DNA of 64,000 nt from Acidithiobacillus sp. (lineage in GTDB: Bacteria; Pseudomonadota; Gammaproteobacteria; Acidithiobacillales; Acidithiobacillaceae): NCBI RefSeq assembly GCF_023256195.1, contig NZ_JAGDWX010000012.1:26685-90684 (forward strand). The letters are read 5' to 3'. The translations under genes were made by a program, and so were the position numbers. Below, piece by piece: positions 53,338 through 63,464 of the stretch (position 1 is its first letter; the number at the start of each line of letters is the position of its first letter). The notes beneath the pieces were generated by a model. That model searched no databases, was not told the DNA's origin, and was given only the letters and a program-made list of their open reading frames with translations.

Positions 53338-55344
53338 TCAGGGCTGGGGAGCGGCGGTAGCGGCTACCGGCTCGAGCCCACTGCTATCTTGCAATTGCCA
53401 CAGGGCCAGCGGGTCTGGCTCCTTACCGTCAAGCAGAGCGCTGTAGATGGCCGTGTTGCTCAGCACGGCCTGCACGTAGTCCCGGGTCTGCCGATAGGGA
53501 ATATTGGCGGCGAAGATGGCACCGCTCCAGGGATCCGCCTGCGGATTCCAGCGCTGGAGCCAGCGCGCTACGGCGCCGGGTCCGGCATTGTAGGCCGCTG
53601 CGGCGAGAGGCAGCGCGCCCTGGAATCGCTCCAGTACGTGCGCCAGATAGGCGCTGCCGATCTCCAGGTTACCGGTATCGCTATGCAGGTCGGCGGCGGC
53701 CAGCATCGGCCTGCGACTCTTGATCCAGGCCGCGGTGGCGGGCATGACCTGCATGAGCCCCTGCGCCCCGGCGGAGGAGGCTATGCCCGGAGCAAAACCC
53801 GATTCCTGGCGGATCAGACCTGCGACGAAGGCCGGATCCAGGCCGTTGTCCCGCGCTGCGGCGAGAATGGCCCGACGAAAGGGGAGCACAAAGCCTTGGC
53901 GCCAGTCGCCATCGTTGCGCACGCGGGTACTGGCATTGATGACCAGCAGCCAGGCCTGCCGATCGGCAGCGGCGGACGCCGCGGCGCGAACATCGCCGGA
54001 GTTGGGCAGGCTATCCAGCAGGTGCTGCCACTCGGCCAAGGCATCAAAGTACAGACCGAGACGATAGAGCGTGATGGCGCGCCGAAAATCTCCCTGGCTG
54101 GCCAGCGTCGCCGACGATTGCGGTGCCGGGTCCGGGGCCGAGCTGGGCAGGCGTAGGGGACGTCCCAAGGCCGCCAAGGACAGCTGACCTGCATAGTCCC
54201 AGGGCGAGGCCAGTCTGGTGAAGGTCGCCCGCGCTCTATCCACCTGTCCCTGCTGCCACTGGGCAAAGGCATTCCAGAACTGCCACTCGCCGCGTTCCCT
54301 TTGCGCGGTCGGCATCAGCGCGTAGGCCCGCTCCACCAGGGGCCAGTCGCGGGCGCGCAGTGCGGCGCGCAGCATCCAGGCCGAGACCTCTTCGTCGGGA
54401 CGATAGCTGGGATCGATGCGATAGGCCTGCGCGTACCAGGTCGCCGCTTCCATGCGCAGCTGACGCGCCGCACTCCAGGCAGACTGATACAGGATTTCGG
54501 CGCGCAGGGCCGCCGGCAGCTCTCGTCCCTGACTCGAGGAGATCCAGGCCACGGCGCGTTCCGGTTGCTGATAGGCAAGCTGCAACAGCGCCAGGCGCAT
54601 GAGCTCCCGGGTCTCGGGGGTCTCCGCGCCCGAGCTTGCCGGATCTATCCGTCCCTCGATCCACGCGCCGGGGTTCTGTACCAGTCGTGGCAGGCTGCGG
54701 GCCGCCGGTGCCGGCAGAAAGGGTGCGAACTGCAGGGCCTGCTGAAAGAAACCCTGACGGAAAAAGCGCTGCAACTGCTCCCAGAGAGCCGTCTGGGATA
54801 TCTGACCGGTAGCCAGCGCGGCCTTGGCCAGGCCATTGCAGGCCTGATCCGTCGGCGAAGCGGCGCGCCACAGGAGCAGCGGCGGTACCAGATCCATCTC
54901 CGAGCTCAACAGGGGGTCGCTCGCAGCATAGCAGCGCAGGCTGATGAGCTGCGGTGCCGGTCCCTGGCGATAGACCTGGGCAAAGGCAGTCCAGTCCTGA
55001 CGTTTGCCCAGCTGCAGCAGCCACTGCCGGCGCAGCAGCTCCGGCGCCACTCCTGAGGGGAATTGTCGAGCGTAGCGCTCGTACTGGGCCTGAGTGAGGG
55101 TGGACAGGCGTGGCTGCAGGGCCCAATAGCCGACCCAGGATCCCATATAGGTCTGGCCGAGCTCGGGGAGGGCGCTGGCCGCCGGGAGATAGTCCTTGTT
55201 AGCGAAACCTCTCGCCGCCTGACGAAGCAGTTGCTCTTGCGCCGGCGTCAAGTCAGCGACGGCGTGTGCCGCCAAGGGTAGCAGGGCGACCACTGCGGCC
55301 GCGGCACACAGAGCGATGTTGGGCAGGCGGCGCGGCCGGGGCAT
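53338..55344 (-). CDS. slt: soluble lytic murein transglycosylase
   Basis: SLT domain GLIRQESGFAPGIASSAGAQGLMQVMPATA, AAYNAGPGAVARWL. Confidence 0.92.
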   Translation of the reverse strand: MPRPRRLPNIALCAAAAVVALLPLAAHAVADLTPAQEQLLRQAARGFANKDYLPAASALPELGQTYMGSWVGYWALQPRLSTLTQAQYERYARQFPSGVAPELLRRQWLLQLGKRQDWTAFAQVYRQGPAPQLISLRCYAASDPLLSSEMDLVPPLLLWRAASPTDQACNGLAKAALATGQISQTALWEQLQRFFRQGFFQQALQFAPFLPAPAARSLPRLVQNPGAWIEGRIDPASSGAETPETRELMRLALLQLAYQQPERAVAWISSSQGRELPAALRAEILYQSAWSAARQLRMEAATWYAQAYRIDPSYRPDEEVSAWMLRAALRARDWPLVERAYALMPTAQRERGEWQFWNAFAQWQQGQVDRARATFTRLASPWDYAGQLSLAALGRPLRLPSSAPDPAPQSSATLASQGDFRRAITLYRLGLYFDALAEWQHLLDSLPNSGDVRAAASAAADRQAWLLVINASTRVRNDGDWRQGFVLPFRRAILAAARDNGLDPAFVAGLIRQESGFAPGIASSAGAQGLMQVMPATAAWIKSRRPMLAAADLHSDTGNLEIGSAYLAHVLERFQGALPLAAAAYNAGPGAVARWLQRWNPQADPWSGAIFAANIPYRQTRDYVQAVLSNTAIYSALLDGKEPDPLALWQLQDSSGLEPVAATAAPQP

Positions 55345-55346
55345 GG

Positions 55347-55715
55347 TCAGCGCTGACGCAGGTGTAGCCAGCGGCTGAGATGCTTGCTGACGGATGCCAG
55401 ACGGTTGGGATGGTCCTCGGCCAAGGGGCCAACGTGGAGATTCAGGGGCTCGCAATGGTCCTTGCCGTGACAGATCACCCCGTGCGACTGACAGTTGGCT
55501 CCGGCGGCCTTGAGGATCTCCACCATCTGCTCTTCCGCCTCTGCGCCACAGCGCCCGTCGTATTGAATGAGCACCAATTGTTTTTCCGGGATATGATCAA
55601 TGTGTCCGCCCATCTCCTCGAACTGCCGAAGTTTCTCCAGAGCGGCCGGGGTGACGCCGTGGAGCGCGCCACTGATGATGAAACGGGCCGGGCGTTTGGG
55701 CTGAGAGTTCTGCAT
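55347..55715 (-). CDS. hypothetical protein with Cys/His-rich C-terminus
   Basis: Intact ORF abutting slt; NCQSHGVICHGKDHC. Confidence 0.6.
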   Translation of the reverse strand: MQNSQPKRPARFIISGALHGVTPAALEKLRQFEEMGGHIDHIPEKQLVLIQYDGRCGAEAEEQMVEILKAAGANCQSHGVICHGKDHCEPLNLHVGPLAEDHPNRLASVSKHLSRWLHLRQR

Positions 55716-55736
55716 CGTGAATGTACCTCCTGGGAG

Positions 55737-56609
55737 TCACCCATCGGGGCGGGTTCCAGAGTTCGGACCGGCACCATGATGCCAGCTTGTCTCGCGCCGA
55801 GAAAGCCTTGCTCTGATCCCCGAAGGCGAAGGCAGCAGCCCGCCCCCGCGTAGAACGACGAAGAGCACTGCGCCCAGCGTACCGACAAAAAAACCCAAAG
55901 GCCAGTTGCTCCAGTAGGACAGCGCGATGGCCGACCAGACCAGGAGTTCTGCCAGAGCGATGCTGATCAGAAAGGCGCGGGCGGGATGCGCGCTGAGGCG
56001 CTGGGCGGCGGCGGCAGGGGCCACCAGCAAGGTAAAGACCAGCAGGGTGCCGACAACGGGCAGGGCCGTTGCCGTCACGATGGCGAGCAACCCCAGGAAG
56101 AGCCACTCCATGCCCGCCCGGTTTATCCCGCAGATGGTCGCCAGGTCGGCGGCGGCGGACTGTAGCAGGAGCGGACGAAAGCTCAGCACGGTCACCGCCA
56201 GAACCAGCAGCGACACAGCCGCCGTAGGCAGCAGCTCACGATGGGGAATGCCCAGAACCTCACCGAAGAGCAGAGCGTAGACCGCCGGCGCATAGGCCCC
56301 CGTCAGACTCAGCAAGAGCGCTCCCAGAGCCAGAAAACTGCTGAGGAGAAGGCCGATGGCCAGATCCTTCGGGCCGAGGCGTGAGCTTTGCTGTACAAAC
56401 ACTACGCCGAGGAAGGCGAAACCCAGAAGACCGATCATGGGATCGATGCCCGTCAGCACCGCCGCCGCGCCACCGGGGAAAGCGCTCAGGGGTAGGGCGT
56501 GGGCGGCAAAGACCGAGCGCCGGATGACCGTAAAATAACCGATGGCACCCGCTGCCAGGGCCAGAAAACTCGCCGCTATCCAAGTGGGCAGCATGTAATT
56601 TGCAAACAT
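55737..56609 (-). CDS. metal-type ABC permease (ZnuB/MntB-like)
   Basis: GIDPMIGLLGFAFLGVVFV, PVVGTLLVFTLLVAPAAAAQRLS; ATG at 56609 in longer ORF. Confidence 0.85.
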   Translation of the reverse strand: MFANYMLPTWIAASFLALAAGAIGYFTVIRRSVFAAHALPLSAFPGGAAAVLTGIDPMIGLLGFAFLGVVFVQQSSRLGPKDLAIGLLLSSFLALGALLLSLTGAYAPAVYALLFGEVLGIPHRELLPTAAVSLLVLAVTVLSFRPLLLQSAAADLATICGINRAGMEWLFLGLLAIVTATALPVVGTLLVFTLLVAPAAAAQRLSAHPARAFLISIALAELLVWSAIALSYWSNWPLGFFVGTLGAVLFVVLRGGGLLPSPSGIRARLSRRETSWHHGAGPNSGTRPDG

Positions 56610-57520
56610 CAGCAGTCCTCGGCGCAGGCGCTGGGTGGTGGCGCTGCGGTCGTCCAGGTGCTTCCGCCCCAAAACGCTGTCCACAGGCCCGCTCCCAGAT
56701 ACTCCAGCAGCGTCAGCAGCACGATGAAGAAGCTCACCGGCCAGGAGGTTCCCGAAAACCAGTAATAGCTCTGCCAGGACAGGAGGATCCCCAGGACGAC
56801 GGCGAGCACGGCAAGCAGCGCCGCCAGGAGAAAGGCCCAGACGGGACGCGTCGCCAGTTGCAGGGCGGCGCCGGCCGGGCCCAGGAGCAGAGCCGTCGCC
56901 AGTATTGCCCCGACGGTCATGGCGGAAATGGCGGCGGCAAGTCCCAGCAGGAGGAGGTAGACGAGTTCGAGCAAGGCGACGGGAATCCCCTGTGCCCGGG
57001 CGAGATCGGCATCGGCGGCGATGAGGAGCAGCGGTCGATAGCCGAGGACGATGACACACAAGGTGCCAAAGGTGAGCAGCAGGACCACCGGCGCAAGGCT
57101 GGGCGGCAAGGCAAAGAGAGATCCAAACAGCACGGTCACGGTACTGCCCGAGGCACTGGTGGTGGTCATGGCAAGGTACAGAAGGAGGGCCGTGAGCCCC
57201 AGACCCGCGCCGAGCACGATACCGGTGGCCAGATCCCGCTCGCGCGCTTCCCGCAGACCCAGCCAGGCCATGGCAAGGGCGGCGGCCCAGGCCATGCCCA
57301 GGAAACCCCAGAGCGCCGAGATACCCAGGAGGAAGGAGGCAGCACCCCCGGCGCTGCTGATGTCGCCCAGGGCATGTCCGGCGAAGGCGTGGCCGCGCAG
57401 CAGGGTAAAGACTCCCAGGCTGGCATTGATGAGGGCGGCGCAGACCCCGATCACCAGGGCAGTCTGCACCGCCGAGTCGGCGAAGAAGGCACTCCAGTCC
57501 ACGGCCAGCGCCTGCAGCAT
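56609..57520 (-). CDS. metal-type ABC permease (ZnuB/MntB-like)
   Basis: [50 protein letters not shown]. Confidence 0.85.
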   Translation of the reverse strand: MLQALAVDWSAFFADSAVQTALVIGVCAALINASLGVFTLLRGHAFAGHALGDISSAGGAASFLLGISALWGFLGMAWAAALAMAWLGLREARERDLATGIVLGAGLGLTALLLYLAMTTTSASGSTVTVLFGSLFALPPSLAPVVLLLTFGTLCVIVLGYRPLLLIAADADLARAQGIPVALLELVYLLLLGLAAAISAMTVGAILATALLLGPAGAALQLATRPVWAFLLAALLAVLAVVLGILLSWQSYYWFSGTSWPVSFFIVLLTLLEYLGAGLWTAFWGGSTWTTAAPPPSACAEDC

Positions 57521-58377
57521 CAGGCCTCCTCCCTTGGCGACGGTGGTGGCAGCTCGGTGCCGGCGTGACGCATTTCGCCGGGCCCGTCCGGGGCATCTGG
57601 CAACACCAGAAAGCGGCCGTGGTGGCGCAGAACCGTCACGGGATAGCCATACAGACCACTGAGCACGTCCGGACGCACCACCTCGTCCACGGTGCCTGTG
57701 GCCGCCCGCCCACCCACCAGATACACCAGACGATCCAGCACCGGCAGGAGGGGATTCATGTCGTGTGCCGTCACCAGGACCGTGAGTCCGTGTTCGCGGA
57801 CCAATGTGCCGAGGAGCTGGACGAGGCTCGTAGTACTGCGAAAATCCAGATTGGCCAGGGGCTCATCCAGAAGCAGCAGGCGCGGCTCGCGCACCAGAGC
57901 GTGGGCAATGACCGCACGCTGCTGCTGCCCTCCGGAAAGTCGCCCCAGACGCTGGTCTGCAAAGTGCTCGGCGCCCACTGCCGCGAGCGCCGCCTTGGTG
58001 GCCGCCTGATAGCGGCGCCGCCGCCAGGGTAGGCCAAAGTGCCTGCCACTGAGACCGAGCTCAACCAGATCGCGGGTACGCAGCGGCAGCTGCGGGTCAA
58101 AGGCAATTTTCTGGGGAACGTAGCCGACCAGATCGCGCGCCTTCCCGACCGAACCCCCCGCCAGGCGGATGGTCCCGGACGCGATGCGCTGCAAGCCGAG
58201 AATGCTACGTAAAAGCGTCGTCTTGCCCGCGCCATTTTCGCCAATGAGGCCACAGAGAACGCCGCTCTCCAGGCTTAGATCCAGACCTTCCAGAACCTGC
58301 CGGCCACCCAGACGCACGCCGAGGTTCTCGATCTGTAGCAGGGGTTCTGTAGGTGCTGGCGTGGAGCTTGAGGGCAT
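57520..58377 (-). CDS. metal-type ABC ATPase
   Basis: Walker [28 protein letters not shown]. Confidence 0.88.
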   Translation of the reverse strand: MPSSSTPAPTEPLLQIENLGVRLGGRQVLEGLDLSLESGVLCGLIGENGAGKTTLLRSILGLQRIASGTIRLAGGSVGKARDLVGYVPQKIAFDPQLPLRTRDLVELGLSGRHFGLPWRRRRYQAATKAALAAVGAEHFADQRLGRLSGGQQQRAVIAHALVREPRLLLLDEPLANLDFRSTTSLVQLLGTLVREHGLTVLVTAHDMNPLLPVLDRLVYLVGGRAATGTVDEVVRPDVLSGLYGYPVTVLRHHGRFLVLPDAPDGPGEMRHAGTELPPPSPREEA

Positions 58378-58526
58378 GACGCATCACTATGCAACCGGGT
58401 TGCGCGATGATTCACCCTCCGGCACCCGTCGTCAAGGCCGGTCAAGGCCTTTGGCGGTCCCGACCTGTGTTGCTCTCGCCAGGGGTGTCGGCAGTTTCAT
58501 GCCCTGCCGCCGCCCGTGTGGCCAGG

Positions 58527-59765
58527 TCAGGACGTGCTGCCCAGACTTTGCGCGGGCCGGTTCGGATGACGCGGTAGGAAGGCCGCCAACAAGCCGATGA
58601 GCGGCAGAAAGGCGCAGATTTCGTAGACGCGCACGATACCCCACAGGTCTGCCAGCTGCCCTAGCATGGCAGCACCGACACCCCCCAGACCAAAGGCAAG
58701 CCCAAAGAAAAGGCCAGAGATGGTACCCACCTTGCCGGGCACGAGTTCCTGCGCGTAGACGACGATGGCCGGAAAAGCCGACGCCAGCAGGAAGCCGATG
58801 ATCAGAGTGAGCAGGGCACTGGTGGTGAGGCCCACATAGGGAAGGGCAAGGGTAAAGGGCGCGATGCCCAGCAGCGATACCCAGATCACGGTCTTGCGAC
58901 CGATACGATCGCCGATGGGCCCGCCCAGCAGGGTACCGGCTGCCACCGCCGCCAGGAAAAAGAAGAGGTGCATCTGTGCTTCGCGCACCGGTATGGCAAA
59001 GCGCTGCACCAGGTAGAAGATCAAATAACTGCTGATGCTGGTGAGATACAGGAACTTGGAAAACATCAGCGCCACCAGAATACCGAGACTGCGGCGCACC
59101 TGAGTGCGGGGTAGGGGCTGCCGATCAACTATAGCCCGGCGGTTCCGAGGCTGGCGATGCTGGTGCTGATACCAGCGCCCGACAAAGCTCAGGATGACAA
59201 TGGCAAGCAAGGCCACCGCCGAGAACCACGACAGACTGTGCTGCCCGTTGGGCATGACGATGAAGGCGGCAAGGAGGGGGCCGGTCGCCGTACCGACGTT
59301 ACCCCCGACCTGGAAGATGGACTGCGCCAGCCCGTGACGCCCGCCCGAAGCCATGCGTGCCACGCGCGATGACTCCGGGTGGAATACCGAAGAGCCGAGA
59401 CCGATCATCGCCGCCGCCAGCAGCAGCACGGGATAGTTGGGCGCCACGGAGAGCAGAAGCAGGCCGAGGAAGGTGGAGACCATGCCCAAAGGCAGCGAGT
59501 AGGGTAGAGGGTGGGCGTCGGTGTAGCGGCCCACCAGGGGCTGGATGATGGACGCCGTCAGCTGATAGGCCAGCGTGATGAGGCCGATCTGGGCAAAACT
59601 CAGATCGAATTGGCCCTTGAAGAGCGGATACACCGCCAGCATCAAGGACTGAATACTGTCGTTGAGAAAGTGGGACACGCTGATGGCCCCCAGCACCTCG
59701 AAGCGTGTGCGCTCGGCGGGGTCACGGGGGAGTGTGCGCTCCTGGAGAACTTCGTTGGTCGACAT
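58527..59765 (-). CDS. MFS transporter, fosmidomycin-resistance (Fsr)-like
   Basis: ISVSHFLNDSIQSLMLAVYPLFKGQFDLSFAQIGLITLAYQLTASIIQPLVGRYTD, GLGSSVFHPESSRVARMASGGRHGLAQSIFQVGGN. Confidence 0.88.
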   Translation of the reverse strand: MSTNEVLQERTLPRDPAERTRFEVLGAISVSHFLNDSIQSLMLAVYPLFKGQFDLSFAQIGLITLAYQLTASIIQPLVGRYTDAHPLPYSLPLGMVSTFLGLLLLSVAPNYPVLLLAAAMIGLGSSVFHPESSRVARMASGGRHGLAQSIFQVGGNVGTATGPLLAAFIVMPNGQHSLSWFSAVALLAIVILSFVGRWYQHQHRQPRNRRAIVDRQPLPRTQVRRSLGILVALMFSKFLYLTSISSYLIFYLVQRFAIPVREAQMHLFFFLAAVAAGTLLGGPIGDRIGRKTVIWVSLLGIAPFTLALPYVGLTTSALLTLIIGFLLASAFPAIVVYAQELVPGKVGTISGLFFGLAFGLGGVGAAMLGQLADLWGIVRVYEICAFLPLIGLLAAFLPRHPNRPAQSLGSTS

Positions 59766-59932
59766 GCTTTGGCTCGTTGCGGGACGGCAAATCCAGTGGC
59801 GCAGTGTAGGATGAGTCTAGGATACCGTCCAGTCGGTGTCTTGGGTGTCTGTCCCCACCCCACGCTTTTTTGCTGACGACCCCGGGCCAAGCTCGGTATC
59901 ATCCCCTGGTCGAGACTCTGGGGAGAGGCAGC

Positions 59933-61390
59933 ATGGCGGCTTTTGGTACCAGTGGATTGCGGGGTCTGGTGGAGGAGTTGGACGATGGCCTCGTCTACGG
60001 CCACGTTCTTGCCTTTCTCCGGTATCTGGAGGAACTTCGGGAATTCGCGCCGGGTGGTGCCGTCCTCCTCGGCGGCGATCTGCGGCCCAGCACACCAGCC
60101 ATTCTCGAGGCCGCCTGGGCGGCGGTGTGCGATGCCGGGGGTAGGCCCCATTTTGCCGGTTTCCTGCCGACTCCGGCTCTGGCGCTGGCGGGCTTCCAGC
60201 GGCGCGTGCCGTCCCTGATGGTGACGGGCAGTCACATTCCCTTCGACCGCAATGGCATCAAGTTCAATCGGCCCCACGGGGAGCTCGGCAAAGTCGATGA
60301 GGCGGGCATCCTCGACCACCTCGCTGGCATCCCCGTGCCCCCACGGGATGAACAGGGACGACTGCGTCACCGGCCCGTCCTGCCCGCGCCCGATGCCCGA
60401 TACGCGGACGACTACCTCGCGCGATACCGGAGCTGCCTGGATGTGGATGCCCTGGCGGGGCTGCGTATCGGCCTCTACCAGCATTCCGGTGTGGCACGCG
60501 ACCTCCTGGAGGCGCTCCTCGCTGGCTTCGGTGCCGAGGTGGTTCCCCTTGGGCGTACAGAGGAATTTGTCCCTATGGATACTGAGGCTCTGCGTCCGGA
60601 GGACAAAGAACTCGCAGTCCGATGGGTGCGGGAGCATGGTCTGGACGCCCTGGTCAGCACCGATGGCGATGCCGACCGACCGATGCTTGCGGACGAGCAC
60701 GGCAGTTGGTGGCGCGGCGATCTCCTCGGCCTCGTCAGCGCCCAGATCCTGGGTGCCGATGCCGTGGCAACACCGATTTCCAGCAACACCGCCCTGGAAC
60801 GCAGCGGCTCCTTTGCCCAGGTCATCCGCACACGCATCGGCTCGCCCTACGTCATCGCCGCCATGGACGAGCTGCGGGAGCAGGGCTACGGTCGTATCGT
60901 CGGCTACGAGGCCAATGGCGGACTGCTCCTGGGTTCGGAGATTCCTTGGGAGCATGGAACGCTGACCGCCTTGCCCACGCGCGATGCCGTCCTGCCAATG
61001 CTTGCTGCACTGCGCGAGGCAAGGCGCCAGGATCGACCTCTCTCCACTCTGCTGGCCGGTCTGCCGCAACGCTTTACCAGCAGTGACCGTCTGCAGGACT
61101 TTCCCACCCAGCTCAGTCGCGATCGCCTGCAACACTACCAAGGGGCGGAGGGTTGCGACCATTTTGGCGAGGATTTTGGCGATCTCTGCGGCGGTCATCC
61201 CTTGAATCTGGACTACAGCGACGGCGTTCGCGCCTTTTTCCCGAGCGGCGATATCCTGCACCTGCGGCCCTCGGGCAACGCACCCGAACTACGTTGCTAC
61301 ACCGAGGCAGACTCAGCCTCGCGCGCCGAGGAACTACTGCGCGGGGCGCTGGCCCGACTGTCACGCTGGCGAAGCCCAGGGGAGGCCTGA
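59933..61390 (+). CDS. phosphomannomutase/phosphoglucomutase family
   Basis: FGTSGLRGLVEEL, TGSHIPFDRNGIKF, DGDADRPML, EANGGLLLG. Confidence 0.88.
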   Translation: MAAFGTSGLRGLVEELDDGLVYGHVLAFLRYLEELREFAPGGAVLLGGDLRPSTPAILEAAWAAVCDAGGRPHFAGFLPTPALALAGFQRRVPSLMVTGSHIPFDRNGIKFNRPHGELGKVDEAGILDHLAGIPVPPRDEQGRLRHRPVLPAPDARYADDYLARYRSCLDVDALAGLRIGLYQHSGVARDLLEALLAGFGAEVVPLGRTEEFVPMDTEALRPEDKELAVRWVREHGLDALVSTDGDADRPMLADEHGSWWRGDLLGLVSAQILGADAVATPISSNTALERSGSFAQVIRTRIGSPYVIAAMDELREQGYGRIVGYEANGGLLLGSEIPWEHGTLTALPTRDAVLPMLAALREARRQDRPLSTLLAGLPQRFTSSDRLQDFPTQLSRDRLQHYQGAEGCDHFGEDFGDLCGGHPLNLDYSDGVRAFFPSGDILHLRPSGNAPELRCYTEADSASRAEELLRGALARLSRWRSPGEA

Positions 61391-61684
61391 TTGTCGCGAC
61401 GCTCCGGGAGCCTTGTGCTCTATCTGGGTCTTAGCCTGCTTCTGCTGGCCCTGTTTCTCATGGTGCTGCGTTATCTGGGCGTGGTCTTTGCGACCAGCGC
61501 CAAGGCCCAGCTGGCGCTCCAGACGGACAACGCTGAGGCCATGGTATTGCTGCACCTGGCGCAGATCCTCAATTGGGTCCGTTGGCGCTGGATTGCCTAT
61601 ATCCTCTCTGCAGGCGTAGTCCTGACGCTCTGGGATACCCTACGAAGCCTCTGGTCGCGGGTACGACCGCCGCGCCGACGCTGA
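61391..61684 (+). CDS. small two-TM hypothetical protein (TTG start)
   Basis: Two hydrophobic segments; directly follows upstream stop. Confidence 0.55.
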   Translation: MSRRSGSLVLYLGLSLLLLALFLMVLRYLGVVFATSAKAQLALQTDNAEAMVLLHLAQILNWVRWRWIAYILSAGVVLTLWDTLRSLWSRVRPPRRR

Positions 61685-61724
61685 TCCTGCAGCAGGGCGT
61701 ATCGTGTCGGCTCGTCCTGCACTC

Positions 61725-63155
61725 TCAGGCCGGTGGCAGACTGGATTCGCTCCCGCGACGCTGCGCCATGAGCGTCGGCAGATCGTCCAGATTCCAGGCG
61801 GCGACAAAAGCCGCCAGGGTCAGAGCCGCGGCGATACCGAAATCCCAGCGCAGGGCGTGAACGATGTGCGTGGCGGCAAGGTGGTCCGAGGCGGCGGGCG
61901 TGACGCCCAGAAAATGGCTGAAGACCGCACCGAAGCCCGCCACACCCAGGGTTCCGCCCAGAGAGCGGAACAGCGATACCGTCGCCGTCGCCACGCCCAG
62001 ATGCCGATGAGGCAGCGCCCACTGCGCCGACAACACCATGACCTGCATGGTAGAGCCCAAGCCCACACCCAGCAGAATCAGCGCGCCGTCGATCTGCCAC
62101 AGCGGCGTCTGTACCGCAATGTGCGAGAGTAACCACAGCGCCAGGGCCGTCAGCAGCGTCCCCAGGATCGGCACCATCCGAAACTTTTGATGCTTGCTGA
62201 TCCAACGTCCACTGAATACCGAAGTCAACAGCATTCCGACCAGCAAGAAGAGCATTTCCAGACCCGATTCCGTCGGCGTAAATGCCCGCACCGTCTGGTA
62301 GTAGGTGGGTAGAAAACTGATGGAGCCAAGCATGGCTGCCCCAACGAAAAAAGATACGATCACACTGGCACTGAAGGTTTTATGACGAAAAAATACTAAA
62401 GGCAATATGGGTTCAGGATGATGCGGACTCCAGAAAAATATCCCCCATACGCTCGCCGATATCAAAGCAAGAAGAACCCAAATCCAGGAGTCATGCGCGC
62501 CAAATTCCATCAGCAATACCAGCGCCGATAGGCCGAAGAACAGGGATCCCGCACCGACGATATCAAAGGGAAAACGCTTTCTCTGAGTCTTTGGAAAAGC
62601 CCATTGAACGATAATCAGGCAGAATATTCCGAAAGGAATATTTATGTAGAATATCCATCGCCAGCCAAAAGTTTGGACGACAAAGCCGCCCAGAAAAGGC
62701 CCAATGAGGGTTGCCAGTCCGAATGCCGCACCTACCAGGCCCTGATATTTGCCGCGTTGCTCCAGCGGCAGGAAGTCGGCAATGCTGGCGATGGCCGTGA
62801 CCAGGATACCGCCACCACCGAGACCTTGCAGCGCGCGAAACAACACCAGACTCTCGAGACTCCAAGCCAGACCTGAAAGGATCGAGCCCACCAGAAAGAA
62901 GGCTACGGCAAAAGTCAGTACCACCTTGCGCCCCATCAGATCCCCGAGCTTACCGTAAATGGGCAGGGAGACGGTGGAACTGAGTAGATAGGCGGTAATC
63001 ACCCAGGGCAGGTGGGCGAGTCCGTGCAGATCCTCGGCAATGGTCGGCAAGGCAGTGGCCACCACGGTCTGATCCATGGCCGCCAAGAAAATGGCCGAGA
63101 GCACGGCCAGAAACATGCTTTTCTGGGCCAAAGACAAACGGTAGGGTGCAGACAT
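61725..63155 (-). CDS. MFS transporter, DHA2 (EmrB/QacA, 14-TM) family
   Basis: AAMDQTVVATALPTIAEDLHGLAHLPWVITAYLLSSTVSLPIYGKLGDLMGRK. Confidence 0.93.
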   Translation of the reverse strand: MSAPYRLSLAQKSMFLAVLSAIFLAAMDQTVVATALPTIAEDLHGLAHLPWVITAYLLSSTVSLPIYGKLGDLMGRKVVLTFAVAFFLVGSILSGLAWSLESLVLFRALQGLGGGGILVTAIASIADFLPLEQRGKYQGLVGAAFGLATLIGPFLGGFVVQTFGWRWIFYINIPFGIFCLIIVQWAFPKTQRKRFPFDIVGAGSLFFGLSALVLLMEFGAHDSWIWVLLALISASVWGIFFWSPHHPEPILPLVFFRHKTFSASVIVSFFVGAAMLGSISFLPTYYQTVRAFTPTESGLEMLFLLVGMLLTSVFSGRWISKHQKFRMVPILGTLLTALALWLLSHIAVQTPLWQIDGALILLGVGLGSTMQVMVLSAQWALPHRHLGVATATVSLFRSLGGTLGVAGFGAVFSHFLGVTPAASDHLAATHIVHALRWDFGIAAALTLAAFVAAWNLDDLPTLMAQRRGSESSLPPA

Positions 63156-63405
63156 GAACACTCCCCGAGACCGGTCGGCGTGGTGCTCGCGATGGTAACA
63201 CAAAGAAGTCGGACGAAGGGTGGCTGAGGGCTCGCTATCGCAACACCCATGGCTTCCTCTGAGACTGGAGACAACTGCCTTAGGGTCGCGGGACCGCCTC
63301 GCCGGCGACTCACGAAATCAAGGAGACAGTCGGGTGGGTCCAGCGCCCTTGCGCCGTCTTTCATCGGGACGATGTGCCAGGATATAGCGGCTTTCTCATT
63401 CGAGA

Positions 63406-63464
63406 TGGTGCCCAGGGCCGGACTCGAACCGGCACGGGAAAACCCGAGGGATTTTAAGTCCCTC
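63406..63464 (-). pseudogene. truncated tRNA-Leu(UAA), 3' portion only; probable att site
   Basis: Minus strand AGGGACTTAAAATCCCT-CGGGTTTTCCCG-TGCCGGTTCGAGTCCGGC-CCTGGGCACCA; no D-arm or 5' acceptor strand upstream. Confidence 0.85.

Noticed and set aside
55737-57596. 619-aa ORF as a possible fused permease
   Set aside because: Only the C-terminal half (from ATG 56609) is a permease; the N-terminal half is an out-of-frame shadow of the neighbouring permease 56609-57520.
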